DNA of 64,000 bases from Triticum aestivum (lineage: Eukaryota; Streptophyta; Magnoliopsida; Poales; Poaceae). The notes under the pieces are model-generated. The model saw only the letters and a program-made list of their open reading frames with translations. It searched no databases and was not told the origin of the DNA. Below are positions 34,191-46,873 of this stretch, piece by piece; positions within the stretch are counted from its first letter, which is position 1; each line of letters opens with the position of its first letter. The translations under genes were made by a program, and so were the position numbers. Location of the stretch: assembly GCF_018294505.1 (NCBI RefSeq), contig NC_057811.1, positions 21,866,579 through 21,930,578 of the forward strand, read 5' to 3'.

Positions 34191-37100
34191 GACTCTCTTC
34201 TGTGACAACACTGGAGCTATTGCCCTTGCTAAGGAGCCCAGGTTTCACAGGAAGACCAGCCATATCAAGCGTCGCTTCAACTCCATTCGTGAAAATGTTC
34301 AAAATGGAGACATAGATATTTGTAAAGTACATACGGACCTGAATGTAGCAGATCCGTTGACTAAACCTCTCCCTAGAGCAAAACATGATCAACACCAGAA
34401 CTCTATGGGTGTTCGATTCATCACAATGTAACTAGATTATTGACTCTAGTGCAAGTAGGAGACTGTTGGAAATATGCCCTAGAGGCAATAATAAAATGGT
34501 TATTATTATATTTCCTTGTTCATGATAATTGTCTATTGTTCATGCTATAATTGTGTTATCCGGAAATCGTAATACTTGTGTGAATACATAGACCACAACA
34601 TGTCCCTAGTGAGCCTCTAGTTGACTAGCTCGTTGATCAACAGATAGTCATGGTTTCCTGACTATGGACATTGGATGTCATTGATAACGGGATCACATCA
34701 TTAGGAGAATGATGTGATGAACAAGACCCAATCCTAAGCATAGCACAAAGATCGTGTAGTTCGTTTGCTAGAGCTTTTCCAATGTCAAGTATCATTTCCT
34801 TAGACCATGAGGTCGTGTAACTCCCGGATGCCGTAGGAGTGCTTTGGGTGTACCAAACGTCACAACGTAACTGGGTGACTATAAAGGTACACTACAGGTA
34901 TCTCTGAAAGTGTCTGTTGGGTTGACACGGATCGAGACTGGGATTTGTCACTCCGTATGACGGAGAGGTATCTCTGGGCCCACTCGGTAATGCATCATCA
35001 TAATGAGCTCAAAGTGACCAAGTGGTTGGTCACGGGATCATGCATTACGGTACGAGTAAAGTGACTTGCTGGTAACGAGATTGAACGAGGTATTGGGATA
35101 CCGATGATCGAATCTCGGGCAAGTAACGTACCGATTGACAAAGAGAATTGTATACGAGATTGATTGAATCCTCGACATCGTGGTTCATCCGATGAGATCA
35201 TTGTGGAACATGTGGGAGCCAACATGGGTATCCAGATCCCGCTGTTGGTTATTGACCGGAGAGTCATCTCGGTCATGTCTGCATGTCTCCCGAACCCGTA
35301 GGGTCTACACACTTAAGGTTCGGTGACAGTAGGGTTGTAGAGATATTAGTATGCGGTAACCCGAAAGTTGTTCGGAGTCCCGGATGAGATCCCGGACGTC
35401 ACGAGGAGTTCCGGAATGGTCCGGAGGTGAAGAATTGTATATAGGAAGTCCAGTTTCGGCCAGCGGGAAAGTTTCGGGGTCACCGGTATTGTACCGGGAC
35501 CACCGGAAGGGTCCCTGGGGTCCACCGGATGGGGCCACCTATCCCGGAGGGCCCCATGGGCTGAAGTGGGAGGGGAACCAGCCCCTGGTGGGCTGGTGCG
35601 CCCCCCCTTGGGCCTCCCATGCGCCTAGGGTTGGAAACCCTAGGGGTGGGGGCGCCCCCCACTTGGCTTGGGGGGGAAGCCAACCCCCTTGGCCGCCGCC
35701 CCCCTTGGAGATCAGATCTCCTAGGGCCGGCGCCCCTCCCAGGGGGCCTATATATAGGAGGGAGGAGGGAGGGCAGCCGCACCACAGCCCCTGGCGCCTC
35801 CATCTCCCTCCCGTGACACCTCTCCCTCTCGCAGAGCTTGGCGAAGCCCTGCCGAGATCCCCGCTACTTCCACCACCACGCCGTCGTGCTGCTGGATCTC
35901 CATCAACCTCTCCTTCCCCCTTGCTGGATCAAGAAGGAGGAGACGTCTTCCCCAACCGTACGTGTGTTGAACGCGGAGGTGCCGTCCGTTCGGCGCTCGG
36001 TCATCGGTGATTTGGATCACGACGAGTACGACTCCATCAACCCCGTTCTCTTGAACGCTTCCGCTCGCGATCTACAAGGGTATGTAGATGCACTTCTCTC
36101 TCTCGTTGCTAGATGACTCCATAGATTGATCTTGGTGATGCGTAGAAAATCTTAAATTTCTGCTACGATACCCAACATCTGGGCACTCGTGAGCCAGCGC
36201 GGGACTCACGAGACCCTACCTCAAGGCGGGTTGCGCCTGGTCTTGAGTCTTTGACAGCTGAGCGTTCCTGCGAGGCGGTTAGATGCAAGCGCTCTACGTC
36301 CTCAGGTCCCGGCCCTCGAGCGAGCTCAGCCGCCGCTGGTATGCCAGGTCGCGATGCCGTGGTCAAGGCCAGGGGGTGAGGGCTGGAGAGCCAGTAAGAG
36401 CTACTGAGTCGCGATGCTCAGGAGCCCCCCTTTTAACGTGCAAGCGGATTGCATGAGGAAGGGATGCACCCGTGGTGGGTGGCTATCGAGCAGGTGATAA
36501 TCATAGGCAGATTAAGCAGGGAAGGCAAATCAGCTTGGGTAAATGCAGAAAGATACATGCCACTGGGTCAGGCCCGAGCGGCTTGGGGATGATGCAGCCC
36601 GAGGGGCGCCCCCAGCAAGGTAAGCTAAAGACATAAGAAAAGGATACATGCCACAGGGACGGATCCACGCGGCTTGGGAATAATGCAGCCCGAGAGGCGC
36701 TCCCAGCTAAACGAACTTGGAAAATGTCACCTGGTTCTGTTGACGAAGGAGAGTTGAGGCAGCTGAAGGCGTGCAATGAAGGGGTAGCTCCTCACGAGCC
36801 ACCGGGGCCCTGAGCCTCGGGAGGCTCTGGGGCTCAGGTGGTTCCCTGAGGACCGTCTCCATCTCCGCCAAGACGGCGTGGTGCCTAGCCTCCTGGGCTG
36901 CCAGGATACGCTGCATGTTGCGCTGATAGGCTGACGACATGCTCGGCAAGCCAAAGGGCATGCGAACGTAGCTGTGCAGTGGATCCTCGCAGCGTCCCAC
37001 GCGGGAGGGCTAGAAGAGCTCCTGAGAAGTGGCCCTGTTGAGCCCTGGTATGTCGATTGCAGACGCGCAGCCCGGCATCCTCGCCTGGATGGGGAGCTAC

Positions 37101-37362
37101 GCCTCGTGAGCGGCGGTCGCCGTGCATGGCCCTTGCGTCTTGCAGTTCCTGAGTGGTCTTGGTGATGAACTCCTGAGCGGTGGGCGCTCCCTGCCCTGTG
37201 TTCTCCTGAGGGAAACGTGCCGCAAAGCACGCCTCCAAGTGCTGCCCGAGCGCCTCCCTCGTGATGTTGGCAAGGTCTGAGGCCTTCCAGAAGAGAGCCC
37301 CTGAGCCCTGCCCGAGGAGGGCGCCGGGCGCGCTTTCCTATGCGATGGAGGGAGGCGCTGAT
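34191..37362 (+). repeat. Array unit 4
   Basis: Angela tail to 34463, LTR 34464-36177, element 2 fragment 36178-37362. From here rightward the LTR reads GGCGCCCCTCCC. It carries CGCCTCCATCTCCC near 35797, shared only with unit 6, and CGATTGCAG in the RT fragment, shared with unit 5. Confidence 0.93.
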
Positions 37363-40300
37363 GACTCTCTTCTGTGACAACACTGGAGCTATTGCCCTTG
37401 CTAAGGAGCCCAGGTTTCATAGGAAGACCAGCCATATCAAGCGTCGCTTCAACTCCATTCGTGAAAATGTTCAAAATGGAGACAGAGATATTTGTAAAGT
37501 ACATACGGACCTGAATGTAGCAGATCCGTTGACTAAACCTCTCCCTAGAGCAAAACATGATCAACACCAGAACTCTATGGGTGTTCGATTCATCACAATG
37601 TAACTAGATTATTGACTCTAGTGCAAGTAGGAGACTGTTGGAAATATGCCCTAGAGGCAATAATAAAATGGTTATTATTATATTTCCTTGTTCATGATAA
37701 TTGTCTATTGTTCATGCTATAATTGTGTTATCCGGAAATCGTAATACTTGTGTGAATACATAGACCACAACATGTCCCTAGTGAGCCTCTAGTTGACTAG
37801 CTCGTTGATCAACAGATAGTCATGGTTTCCTGACTATGGACATTGGATGTCATTGATAACGGGATCACATCATTAGGAGAATGATGTGATGAACAAGACC
37901 CAATCCTAAGCATAGCACAAAGATCGTGTAGTTCGTTTGCTAGAGCTTTTCCAATGTCAAGTATCATTTCCTTAGACCATGAGGTCGTGTAACTCCCGGA
38001 TGCCGTAGGAGTGCTTTGGGTGTACCAAACGTCACAACGTAACTGGGTGACTATAAAGGTACACTACAGGTATCTCTGAAAGTGTCTGTTGGGTTGACAC
38101 GGATCGAGACTGGGATTTGTCACTCCGTATGACGGAGAGGTATCTCTGGGCCCACTCGGTAATGCATCATCATAATGAGCTCAAAGTGACCAAGTGGTTG
38201 GTCACGGGATCATGCATTACGGTACGATTAAAGTGACTTGCTGGTAATGAGATTGAACGAGGTATTGGGATACCGATGATCGAATCTCGGGCAAGTAACG
38301 TACCGATTGACAAAGAGAATTGTATACGAGATTGATTGAATCCTCGACATCGTGGTTCATCCGATGAGATCATTGTGGAACATGTGGGAGCCAACATGGG
38401 TATCCAGATCCCGCTGTTGGTTATTGACCGGAGAGTCATCTCGGTCATGTCTGCATGTCTCCCGAACCCGTAGGGTCTACACACTTAAGGTTCGGTGACA
38501 GTAGGGTTGTAGAGATATTAGTATGCGGTAACCCGAAAGTTGTTCGGAGTCCCGGATGAGATCCCGGACGTCACGAGGAGTTCCGGAATGGTCCGGAGGT
38601 GAAGAATTGTATATAGGAAGTCCAGTTTCGGCCAGCGGGAAAGTTTCGGGGGTCACCGGTATTGTACCGGGACCACCGGAAGGGTCCCTGGGGTCCACCG
38701 GATGGGGCCACCTATCCCGGAGGGCCCCATGGGCTGAAGTGGGAGGGGAACCAGCCTCTGGTGGGCTGGTGCGCCCCCCCTTGGGCCTCCCATGCGCCTA
38801 GGGTTGGAAACCCTAGGGGTGGGGGCGCCCCCCACTTGGCTTGGGGGGGAAGCCAACCCCCTTGGCCGCCGCCCCCCTTGGAGATCAGATCTCCTAGGGC
38901 CGGCGCCCCTCCCAGGGGGCCTATATATAGGAGGGAGGAGGGAGGGCAGCCGCACCACAGCCCCTGGCGCCTCCCTCTCCCTCCCGTGACACCTCTCCCT
39001 CTCGCAGAGCTTGGCGAAGCCCTGCCGAGATCCCCGCTACTTCCACCACCACGCCGTCGTGCTGCTGGATCTCCATCAACCTCTCCTTCCCCCTTGCTGG
39101 ATCAAGAAGGAGGAGACGTCTTCCCCAACCGTACGTGTGTTGAACGCGGAGGTGCCGTCCGTTCGGCGCTCGGTCATCGGTGATTTGGATCACGACGAGT
39201 ACGACTCCATCAACCCCGTTCTCTTGAACGCTTCCGCTCGCGATCTACAAGGGTATGTAGATGCACTTCTCTCTCTCGTTGCTAGATGACTCCATAGATT
39301 GATCTTGGTGATGCGTAGAAAATCTTAAATTTCTGCTACGATACCCAACATCTGGGCACTCGTGAGCCAGCGCGGGACTCACGAGACCCTACCTCAAGGC
39401 GGGTTGCGCCTGGTCTTGAGTCTTTGACAGTTGAGCGTTCCTGCGAGGCGGTTAGATGCAAGCGCTCTACGTCCTCAGGTCCCGGCCCTCGAGCGAGCTC
39501 AGCCGCCGCTGGTATGCCAGGTCGCGATGCCGTGGTCAAGGCCAGGGGGTGAGGGCTGGAGAGCCAGTAAGAGCTACTGAGTCGCGATGCTCAGGAGCCC
39601 CCCTTTTAACGTGCAAGCGGATTGCATGAGGAAGGGATGCACCCGTGGTGGGTGGCTATCGAGCAGGTGATAATCATAGGCAGATTAAGCAGGGAAGGCA
39701 AATCAGCTTGGGTAAATGCAGAAAGATACATGCCACTGGGTCAGGCCCGAGCGGCTTGGGGATGATGCAGCCCGAGGGGCGCCCCCAGCAAGGTAAGCTA
39801 AAGACATAAGAAAAGGATACATGCCACAGGGACGGATCCACGCGGCTTGGGAATAATGCAGCCCGAGAGGCGCTCCCAGCTAAACGAACTTGGAAAATGT
39901 CACCTGGTTCTGTTGACGAAGGAGAGTTGAGGCAGCTGAAGGCGTGCAATGAAGGGGTAGCTCCTCACGAGCCACCGGGGCCCTGAGCCTCGGGAGGCTC
40001 TGGGGCTCAAGTGGTTCCCTGAGGACCGTCTCCATCTCCGCCAAGACGGCGTGGTGCCTAGCCTCCTGGGCTGCCAGGATACGCTGCATGTTGCGCTGAT
40101 AGGCTGACGACATGCTCGGCAAGCCAAAGGGCATGCGAACGTAGCTGTGCAGTGGATCCTCGCAGCGTCCCACGTGGGAGGGCTAGAAGAGCTCCTGAGA
40201 AGTGGCCCTGTTGAGCCCTGGTATGTCGATTGCAGATGCGCAGCCCGGCATCCTCGCCTGGATGGGGAGCTACGCCTCGTGAGCGGCGGTCGCCGTGCAT

Positions 40301-40535
40301 GGCCCTTGCGTCTTGCAGTTCCTGAGTGGTCTTGGTGATGAACTCCTGAGCGGTGGGCGCTCCCTGCCCTGTGTTCTCCTGAGGGAAACGTGCCGCAAAG
40401 CACGCCTCCAAGTGCTGCCCGAGCGCCTCCCTCGTGATGTTGGCAAGGTCTGAGGCCTTCCAGAAGAGAGCCCCTGAGCCCTGCCCGAGGAGGGCGCCGG
40501 GCGCGCTTTCCTATGCGATGGAGGGAGGCGCTGAT
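37363..40535 (+). repeat. Array unit 5
   Basis: Angela tail to 37635, LTR 37636-39350, element 2 fragment 39351-40535. Private changes include GACAGAGATATT in the tail and CAGCCTCTGG in the LTR. Confidence 0.93.
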
Positions 40536-43500
40536 GACTCTCTTCTGTGACAACACTGGAGCTATTGCCCTTGCTAAGGAGCCCAGGTTTCACAGGAAGA
40601 CCAGCCATATCAAGCGTCGCTTCAACTCCATTCGTGAAAATGTTCAAAATGGAGACATAGATATTTGTAAAGTACATACGGACCTGAATGTAGCAGATCC
40701 GTTGACTAAACCTCTCCCTAGAGCAAAACATGATCAACACCAGAACTCTATGGGTGTTCGATTCATCACAATGTAACTAGATTATTGACTCTAGTGCAAG
40801 TAGGAGACTGTTGGAAATATGCCCTAGAGGCAATAATAAAATGGTTATTATTATATTTCCTTGTTCATGATAATTGTCTATTGTTCATGCTATAATTGTG
40901 TTATCCGGAAATCGTAATACTTGTGTGAATACATAGACCACAACATGTCCCTAGTGAGCCTCTAGTTGACTAGCTCGTTGATCAACAGATAGTCATGGTT
41001 TCCTGACTATGGACATTGGATGTCATTGATAACGGGATCACATCATTAGGAGAATGATGTGATGAACAAGACCCAATCCTAAGCATAGCACAAAGATCGT
41101 GTAGTTCGTTTGCTAGAGCTTTTCCAATGTCAAGTATCATTTCCTTAGACCATGAGGTCGTGTAACTCCCGGATGCCGTAGGAGTGCTTTGGGTGTACCA
41201 AACGTCACAACGTAACTGGGTGACTATAAAGGTACACTACAGGTATCTCTGAAAGTGTCTGTTGGGTTGACACGGATCGAGACTGGGATTTGTCACTCCG
41301 TATGACGGAGAGGTATCTCTGGGCCCACTCGGTAATGCATCATCATAATGAGCTCAAAGTGACCAAGTGGTTGGTCACGGGATCATGCATTACGGTACGA
41401 GTAAAGTGACTTGCTGGTAACGAGATTGAACGAGGTATTGGGATACCGATGATCGAATCTCGGGCAAGTAACGTACCGATTGACAAAGAGAATTGTATAC
41501 GAGATTGATTGAATCCTCGACATCGTGGTTCATCCGATGAGATCATTGTGGAACATGTGGGAGCCAACATGGGTATCCAGATCCCGCTGTTGGTTATTGA
41601 CCGGAGAGTCATCTCGGTCATGTCTGCATGTCTCCCGAACCCGTAGGGTCTACACACTTAAGGTTCGGTGACAGTAGGGTTGTAGAGATATTAGTATGCG
41701 GTAACCCGAAAGTTGTTCGGAGTCCCGGATGAGATCCCGGACGTCACGAGGAGTTCCGGAATGGTCCGGAGGTGAAGAATTGTATATAGGAAGTCCAGTT
41801 TCGGCCAGCGGGAAAGTTTCGGGGGTCACCGGTATTGTACCGGGACCACCGGAAGGGTCCCTGGGGTCCACCGGATGGGGCCACCTATCCCGGAGGGCCC
41901 CATGGGCTGAAGTGGGAGGGGAACCAGCCCCTGGTGGGCTGGTGCGCCCCCCCTTGGGCCTCCCATGCGCCTAGGGTTGGAAACCCTAGGGGTGGGGGCG
42001 CCCCCCACTTGGCTTGGGGGGGAAGCCAACCCCCTTGGCCGCCGCCCCCCTTGGAGATCAGATCTCCTAGGGCCGGCGCCCCTCCCAGGGGGCCTATATA
42101 TAGGAGGGAGGAGGGAGGGCAGCCGCACCACAGCCCCTGGCGCCTCCATCTCCCTCCCGTGACACCTCTCCCTCTCGCAGAGCTTGGCGAAGCCCTGCCG
42201 AGATCCCCGCTACTTCCACCACCACGCCGTCGTGCTGCTGGATCTCCATCAACCTCTCCTTCCCCCTTGCTGGATCAAGAAGGAGGAGACGTCTTCCCCA
42301 ACCGTACGTGTGTTGAACGCGGAGGTGCCGTCCGTTCGGCGCTCGGTCATCGGTGATTTGGATCACGACGAGTACGACTCCATCAAACCCGTTCTCTTGA
42401 ACGCTTCCGCTCGCGATCTACAAGGGTATGTAGATGCACTTCTCTCTCTCGTTGCTAGATGACTCCATAGATTGATCTTGGTGATGCGTAGAAAATCTTA
42501 AATTTCTGCTACGATACCCAACATCTGGGCACTCGTGAGCCAGCGCGGGACTCACGAGACCCTACCTCAAGGCGGGTTGCGCCTGGTCTTGAGTCTTTGA
42601 CAGCTGAGCGTTCCTGCGAGGCGGTTAGATGCAAGCGCTCTACGTCCTCAGGTCCCGGCCCTCGAGCGAGCTCAGCCGCCGCTGGTATGCCAGGTCGCGA
42701 TGCCGTGGTCAAGGCCAGGGGGTGAGGGCTGGAGAGCCAGTAAGAGCTACTGAGTCGCGATGCTCAGGAGCCCCCTTTTAACGTGCAAGCGGATTGCATG
42801 AGGAAGGGATGCACCCGTGGTGGGTGGCTATCGAGCAGGTGATAATCATAGGCAGATTAAGCAGGGAAGGCAAATCAGCTTGGGTAAATGCAGAAAGATA
42901 CATGCCACTGGGTCAGGCCCGAGCGGCTTGGGGATGATGCAGCCCGAGGGGCGCCCCCAGCAAGGTAAGCTAAAGACATAAGAAAAGGATACATGCCACA
43001 GGGACGGATCCACGCGGCTTGGGAATAATGCAGCCCGAGAGGCGCTCCCAGCTAAACGAACTTGGAAAATGTCACCTGGTTCTGTTGACGAAGGAGAGTT
43101 GAGGCAGCTGAAGGCGTGCAATGAAGGGGTAGCTCCTCACGAGCCACCGGGGCCCTGAGCCTCGGGAGGCTCTGGGGCTCAGGTGGTTCCCTGAGGACCG
43201 TCTCCATCTCCGCCAAGACGGCGTGGTGCCTAGCCTCCTGGGCTGCCAGGATACGCTGCATGTTGCGCTGATAGGCTGACGACACGCTCGGCAAGCCAAA
43301 GGGCATGCGAACGTAGCTGTGCAGTGGATCCTCGCAGCGTCCCACGCGGGAGGGCTAGAAGAGCTCCTGATAAGTGGCCCTGTTGAGCCCTGGTACGTCG
43401 ATGCAGACGCGCAGCCCGGCATCCTCGCCTGGATGGGGAGCTACGCCTCGTGAGCGGCGGTCGCCGTGCATGGCCCTTGCGTCTTGCAGTTCCTGAGTGG

Positions 43501-43706
43501 TCTTGGTGATGAACTCCTGAGCGGTGGGCGCTCCCTGCCCTGTGTTCTCCTGAGGGAAACGTGCCACAAAGCACGCCTCCAAGTGCTGCCCGAGCGCCTC
43601 CCTCGTGATGTTGGCAAGGTCTGAGGCCTTCCAGAAGAGAGCCCCTGAGCCCTGCCCGAGGAGGGCGCCGGGCGCGCTTTCCTATGCGATGGAGGGAGGC
43701 GCTGAT
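40536..43706 (+). repeat. Array unit 6
   Basis: Angela tail to 40808, LTR 40809-42523, element 2 fragment 42524-43706. The RT fragment has the unshifted TCGATGCAG, as in unit 7, so its frame is open there, but a private GATA change near 43370 makes a stop. Confidence 0.93.
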
Positions 43707-46700
43707 GACTCTCTTCTGTGACAACACTGGAGCTATTGCCCTTGCTAAGGAGCCCAGGTTTCACAGGAAGACCAGCCATATCAAGCGTCGCTTCAACTCC
43801 ATTCGTGAAAATGTTCAAAATGGAGACATAGATATTTGTAAAGTACATACGGACCTGAATGTAGCAGATCCGTTGACTAAACCTCTCCCTAGAGCAAAAC
43901 ATGATCAACACCAGAACTCAATGGGTGTTCGATTCATCACAATGTAACTAGATTATTGACTCTAGTGCAAGTAGGAGACTGTTGGAAATATGCCCTAGAG
44001 GCAATAATAAAATGGTTATTATTATATTTCCTTGTTCATGACAATTGTCTATTGTTCATGCTATAATTGTGTTATCCGGAAATCGTAATACATGTGTGAA
44101 TACATAGACCACAACATGTCCCTAGTGAGCCTCTAGTTGACTAGCTCGTTGATCAACAGATAGTCATGGTTTCCTGACTATGGACATTGGATGTCATTGA
44201 TAACGGGATCACATCATTAGTAGAATGATGTGATGAACAAGACCCAATCCTAAGCATAGCACAAAGATCGTGTAGTTCGTTTGCTAGAGCTTTTCCAATG
44301 TCAAGTATCATTTCCTTAGACCATGAGGTCGTGTAACTCCCGGATGCCGTAGGAGTGCTTTGGGTGTACCAAACGTCACAACGTAACTGGGTGACTATAA
44401 AGGTACACTACAGGTATCTCTGAAAGTGTCTGTTGGGTTGACACGGATCGAGACTGGGATTTGTCACTCCGTATGACGGAGAGGTATCTCTGGGCCCACT
44501 CGGTAATGCATCATCATAATGAGCTCAAAGTGACCAAGTGGTTGGTCATGAGATCATGCATTACGGTACGAGTAAAGTGACTTGCTGGTAACGAGATTGA
44601 ACGAGGTATTGGGATACCGATGATCGAATCTCGGGCAAGTAACGTACCGATTGACAAAGAGAATTGTATACGAGATTGATTGAATCCTCGACATCGTGGT
44701 TCATCCGATGAGATCATTGTGGAACATGTTGGAGCCAACATGGGTATCCAGATCCCGCTGTTGGTTATTGACCGGAGAGTCATCTCGGTCATGTCTGCAT
44801 GTCTCCCGAACCCGTAGGGTCTACACACTTAAGGTTCGGTGACAGTAGGGTTGTAGAGATATTAGTATGCGGTAACCCGAAAGTTGTTCGGAGTCCCGGA
44901 TGAGATCCCGGACGTCACGAGGAGTTCCGGAATGGTCCGGAGGTGAAGAATTGTATATAGGAAGTCCAGTTTCGGCCAGCGGGAAAGTTTCGGGGGTCAC
45001 CGGTATTGTACCGGGACCACCGGAAGGGTCCCTGGGGTCCACCGGATGGGGCCACCTATCCCGGAGGGCCCCATGGGCTGAAGTGGGAGGGGAACCAGCC
45101 CCTGGTGGGCTGGTGCGCCCCCCCTTGGGCCTCCCATGCGCCTAGGGTTGGAAACCCTAGGGGTGGGGGCGCCCCCCACTTGGCTTGGGGGGGAAGCCAA
45201 CCCCCTTGGCCGCCGCCCCCCTTGGAGATCAGATCTCCTAGGGCCGGCGCCCCTCCCAGAGGGCCTATATATAGGAGGGAGGAGGGAGGGCAGCCGCACC
45301 ACAGCCCCTGGCGCCTCCCTCTCCCTCCCGTGACACCTCTCCCTCTCGCAGAGCTTGGCGAAGCCCTGCCGAGATCCCCGCTACTTCCACCACCACGCCG
45401 TCGTGCTGCTGGATCTCCATCAACCTCTCCTTCCCCCTTGCTGGATCAAGAAGGAGGAGACGTCTTCCCCAACCGTACGTGTGTTGAACGCGGAGGTGCC
45501 GTCCGTTCGGCGCTCGGTCATCGGTGATTTGGATCACGACGAGTACGACTCCATCAACCCCGTTCTCTTGAACGCTTCCGCTCGCGATCTACAAGGGTAT
45601 GTAGATGCACTTCTCTCTCTCGTTGCTAGATGACTCCATAGATTGATCTTGGTGATGCGCAGAAAATCTTAAATTTCTGCTACGATACCCAACATCTGGG
45701 CACTCGTGAGCTAGCGCGGGACTCACGAGACCCTACCTCAAGGCGGGTTGTGCCTGGTCTTGAGTCTTTGACAGCTGAGCGTTCCTGCGAGGCGGTTAGA
45801 TGCAAGCGCTCTACGTCCTCAGGTCCCGGCCCTCGAGCGAGCTCAGCCGCCGCTGGTATGCCAGGTCGCGATGCCGTGGTCAAGGCCAGGGGGTGAGGGC
45901 TGGAGAGCCAGTAAGAGCTACTGAGTCGCGATGCTCAGGAGCCCCCCTTTTAACGTGCAAGCGGATTGCATGAGGAAGGGATGCACCCGTGGTGGGTGGC
46001 TATCGAGTAGGTGATAATCATAGGCAGATTAAGCAGGGAAGGCAAATCAGCTTGGGTAAATGCAGAAAGATACATGCCACTGGGTCAGGCCCGAGCGGCT
46101 TGGGGATGATGCAGCCCGAGGGGCGCCCCCAGCAAGGTAAGCTAAAGACATAAGAAAAGGATACATGCCACAGGGACGGATCCACGCGGCTTGGGAATAA
46201 TGCAGCCCGAGAGGCGCTCCCAGCTAAACGAACTTGGAAAATGTCACCTGGTTCTGTTGACGAAGGAGAGTTGAGGCAGCTGAAGGCGTGCAATGAAGGG
46301 GTAGCTCCTCACGAGCCACCGGGGCCCTGAGCCTCGGGAGGCTCTGGGGCTCAGGTGGTTCCCTGAGGACCGTCTCCATCTCCGCCAAGACGGCGTGGTG
46401 CCTAGCCTCCTGGGCTGCCAGGATACGCTGCATGTTGCGCTGATAGGCTGACGACACGCTCGGCAAGCCAAAGGGCATGCGAACGTAGCTGTGCAGTGGA
46501 TCCTCGCAGCGTCCCATGCGGGAGGGCCAGAAGAGCTCCTGAGAAGTGGCCCTGTTGAGCCCTGGTACGTCGATGCAGACGCGCAGCCTGGCATCCTCGC
46601 CTGGATGGGGAGCTACGCCTCGTGAGCGGCGGTCGCCGTGCATGGCCCTTGCGTCTTGCAGTTCCTGAGTGGTCTTGGTGATGAACTCCTGAGCGGTGGG

Positions 46701-46873
46701 CGCTCCCTGCCCTGTGTTCTCCTGAGGGAAACGTGCCGCGAAGCACGCCTCCAAGTGCTGCCCGAGCGCCTCCCTCGTGATGTTGGCAATGTCTGAGGCC
46801 TTCCAGAAGAGAGCCCCTGAGCCCTGCCCGAGGAGGGCGCCGGGCGCGCTTTCCTATGCGATGGAGGGAGGCG
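43707..46873 (+). repeat. Array unit 7 (continuous with intact element 2)
   Basis: Angela tail to 43979, LTR 43980-45694, element 2 fragment 45695-46873, which continues without a break into protease sequence. It keeps ACATGTGTG early in the LTR, like the true Angela LTRs, and the open RT frame, so it looks closest to the ancestral unit. Confidence 0.93.
46224..46853 (-). pseudogene. Element 2 reverse transcriptase fragment with internal deletion
   Basis: On the minus strand, after the protease, the frame shows FWKASDIANITREALGQHLE, then RVCIDVPGLNRATSQELFWP. Tat-lineage RTs have (F/M)CIDFTDLNKACPKDPFPLP at this point. It then jumps to SYVRMPFGLPS..SAYQR, which in the family follows about 60 residues later. 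The section with the first catalytic Asp is therefore deleted, and no YxDD motif follows. The rest (RILAAQEARHHAVLAEMETV) is not RT-like. The same fragment, more damaged, is repeated in units 1-6. RNase H and integrase are absent. Confidence 0.7.

Larger units (their letters stand above)
24685..46873 (+). repeat. Seven-unit tandem array of a chimeric Angela/element-2 segment
   Basis: The same composite (Angela 3' coding tail, Angela LTR, element 2 fragment) recurs head to tail with periods 3166, 3168, 3172, 3172, 3173, 3171 and about 3167 bp. Unit 1 is continuous with the real Angela on its left; unit 7 is continuous with unbroken element 2 on its right. All six internal borders read GGAGGCGCTGAT/GACTCTCT. 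Each unit contains a full LTR but no PBS after it (TCTGGGCACTC instead), so the units cannot transpose as elements. Copies 2-7 differ from one another at only a few sites, so amplification is recent or homogenised. Confidence 0.95.

Noticed and set aside
18496..45042. Repeated 73-208 codon ORFs inside the Angela LTR copies
   Set aside because: They lie wholly in LTRs, occur on both strands and in overlapping frames, and change by frameshift between near-identical copies.
24685..46873. CRISPR-like or classical satellite array
   Set aside because: Units are 3.17 kb, contain complete LTR and coding remnants and have no short repeat-spacer structure. The setting is a plant genome.
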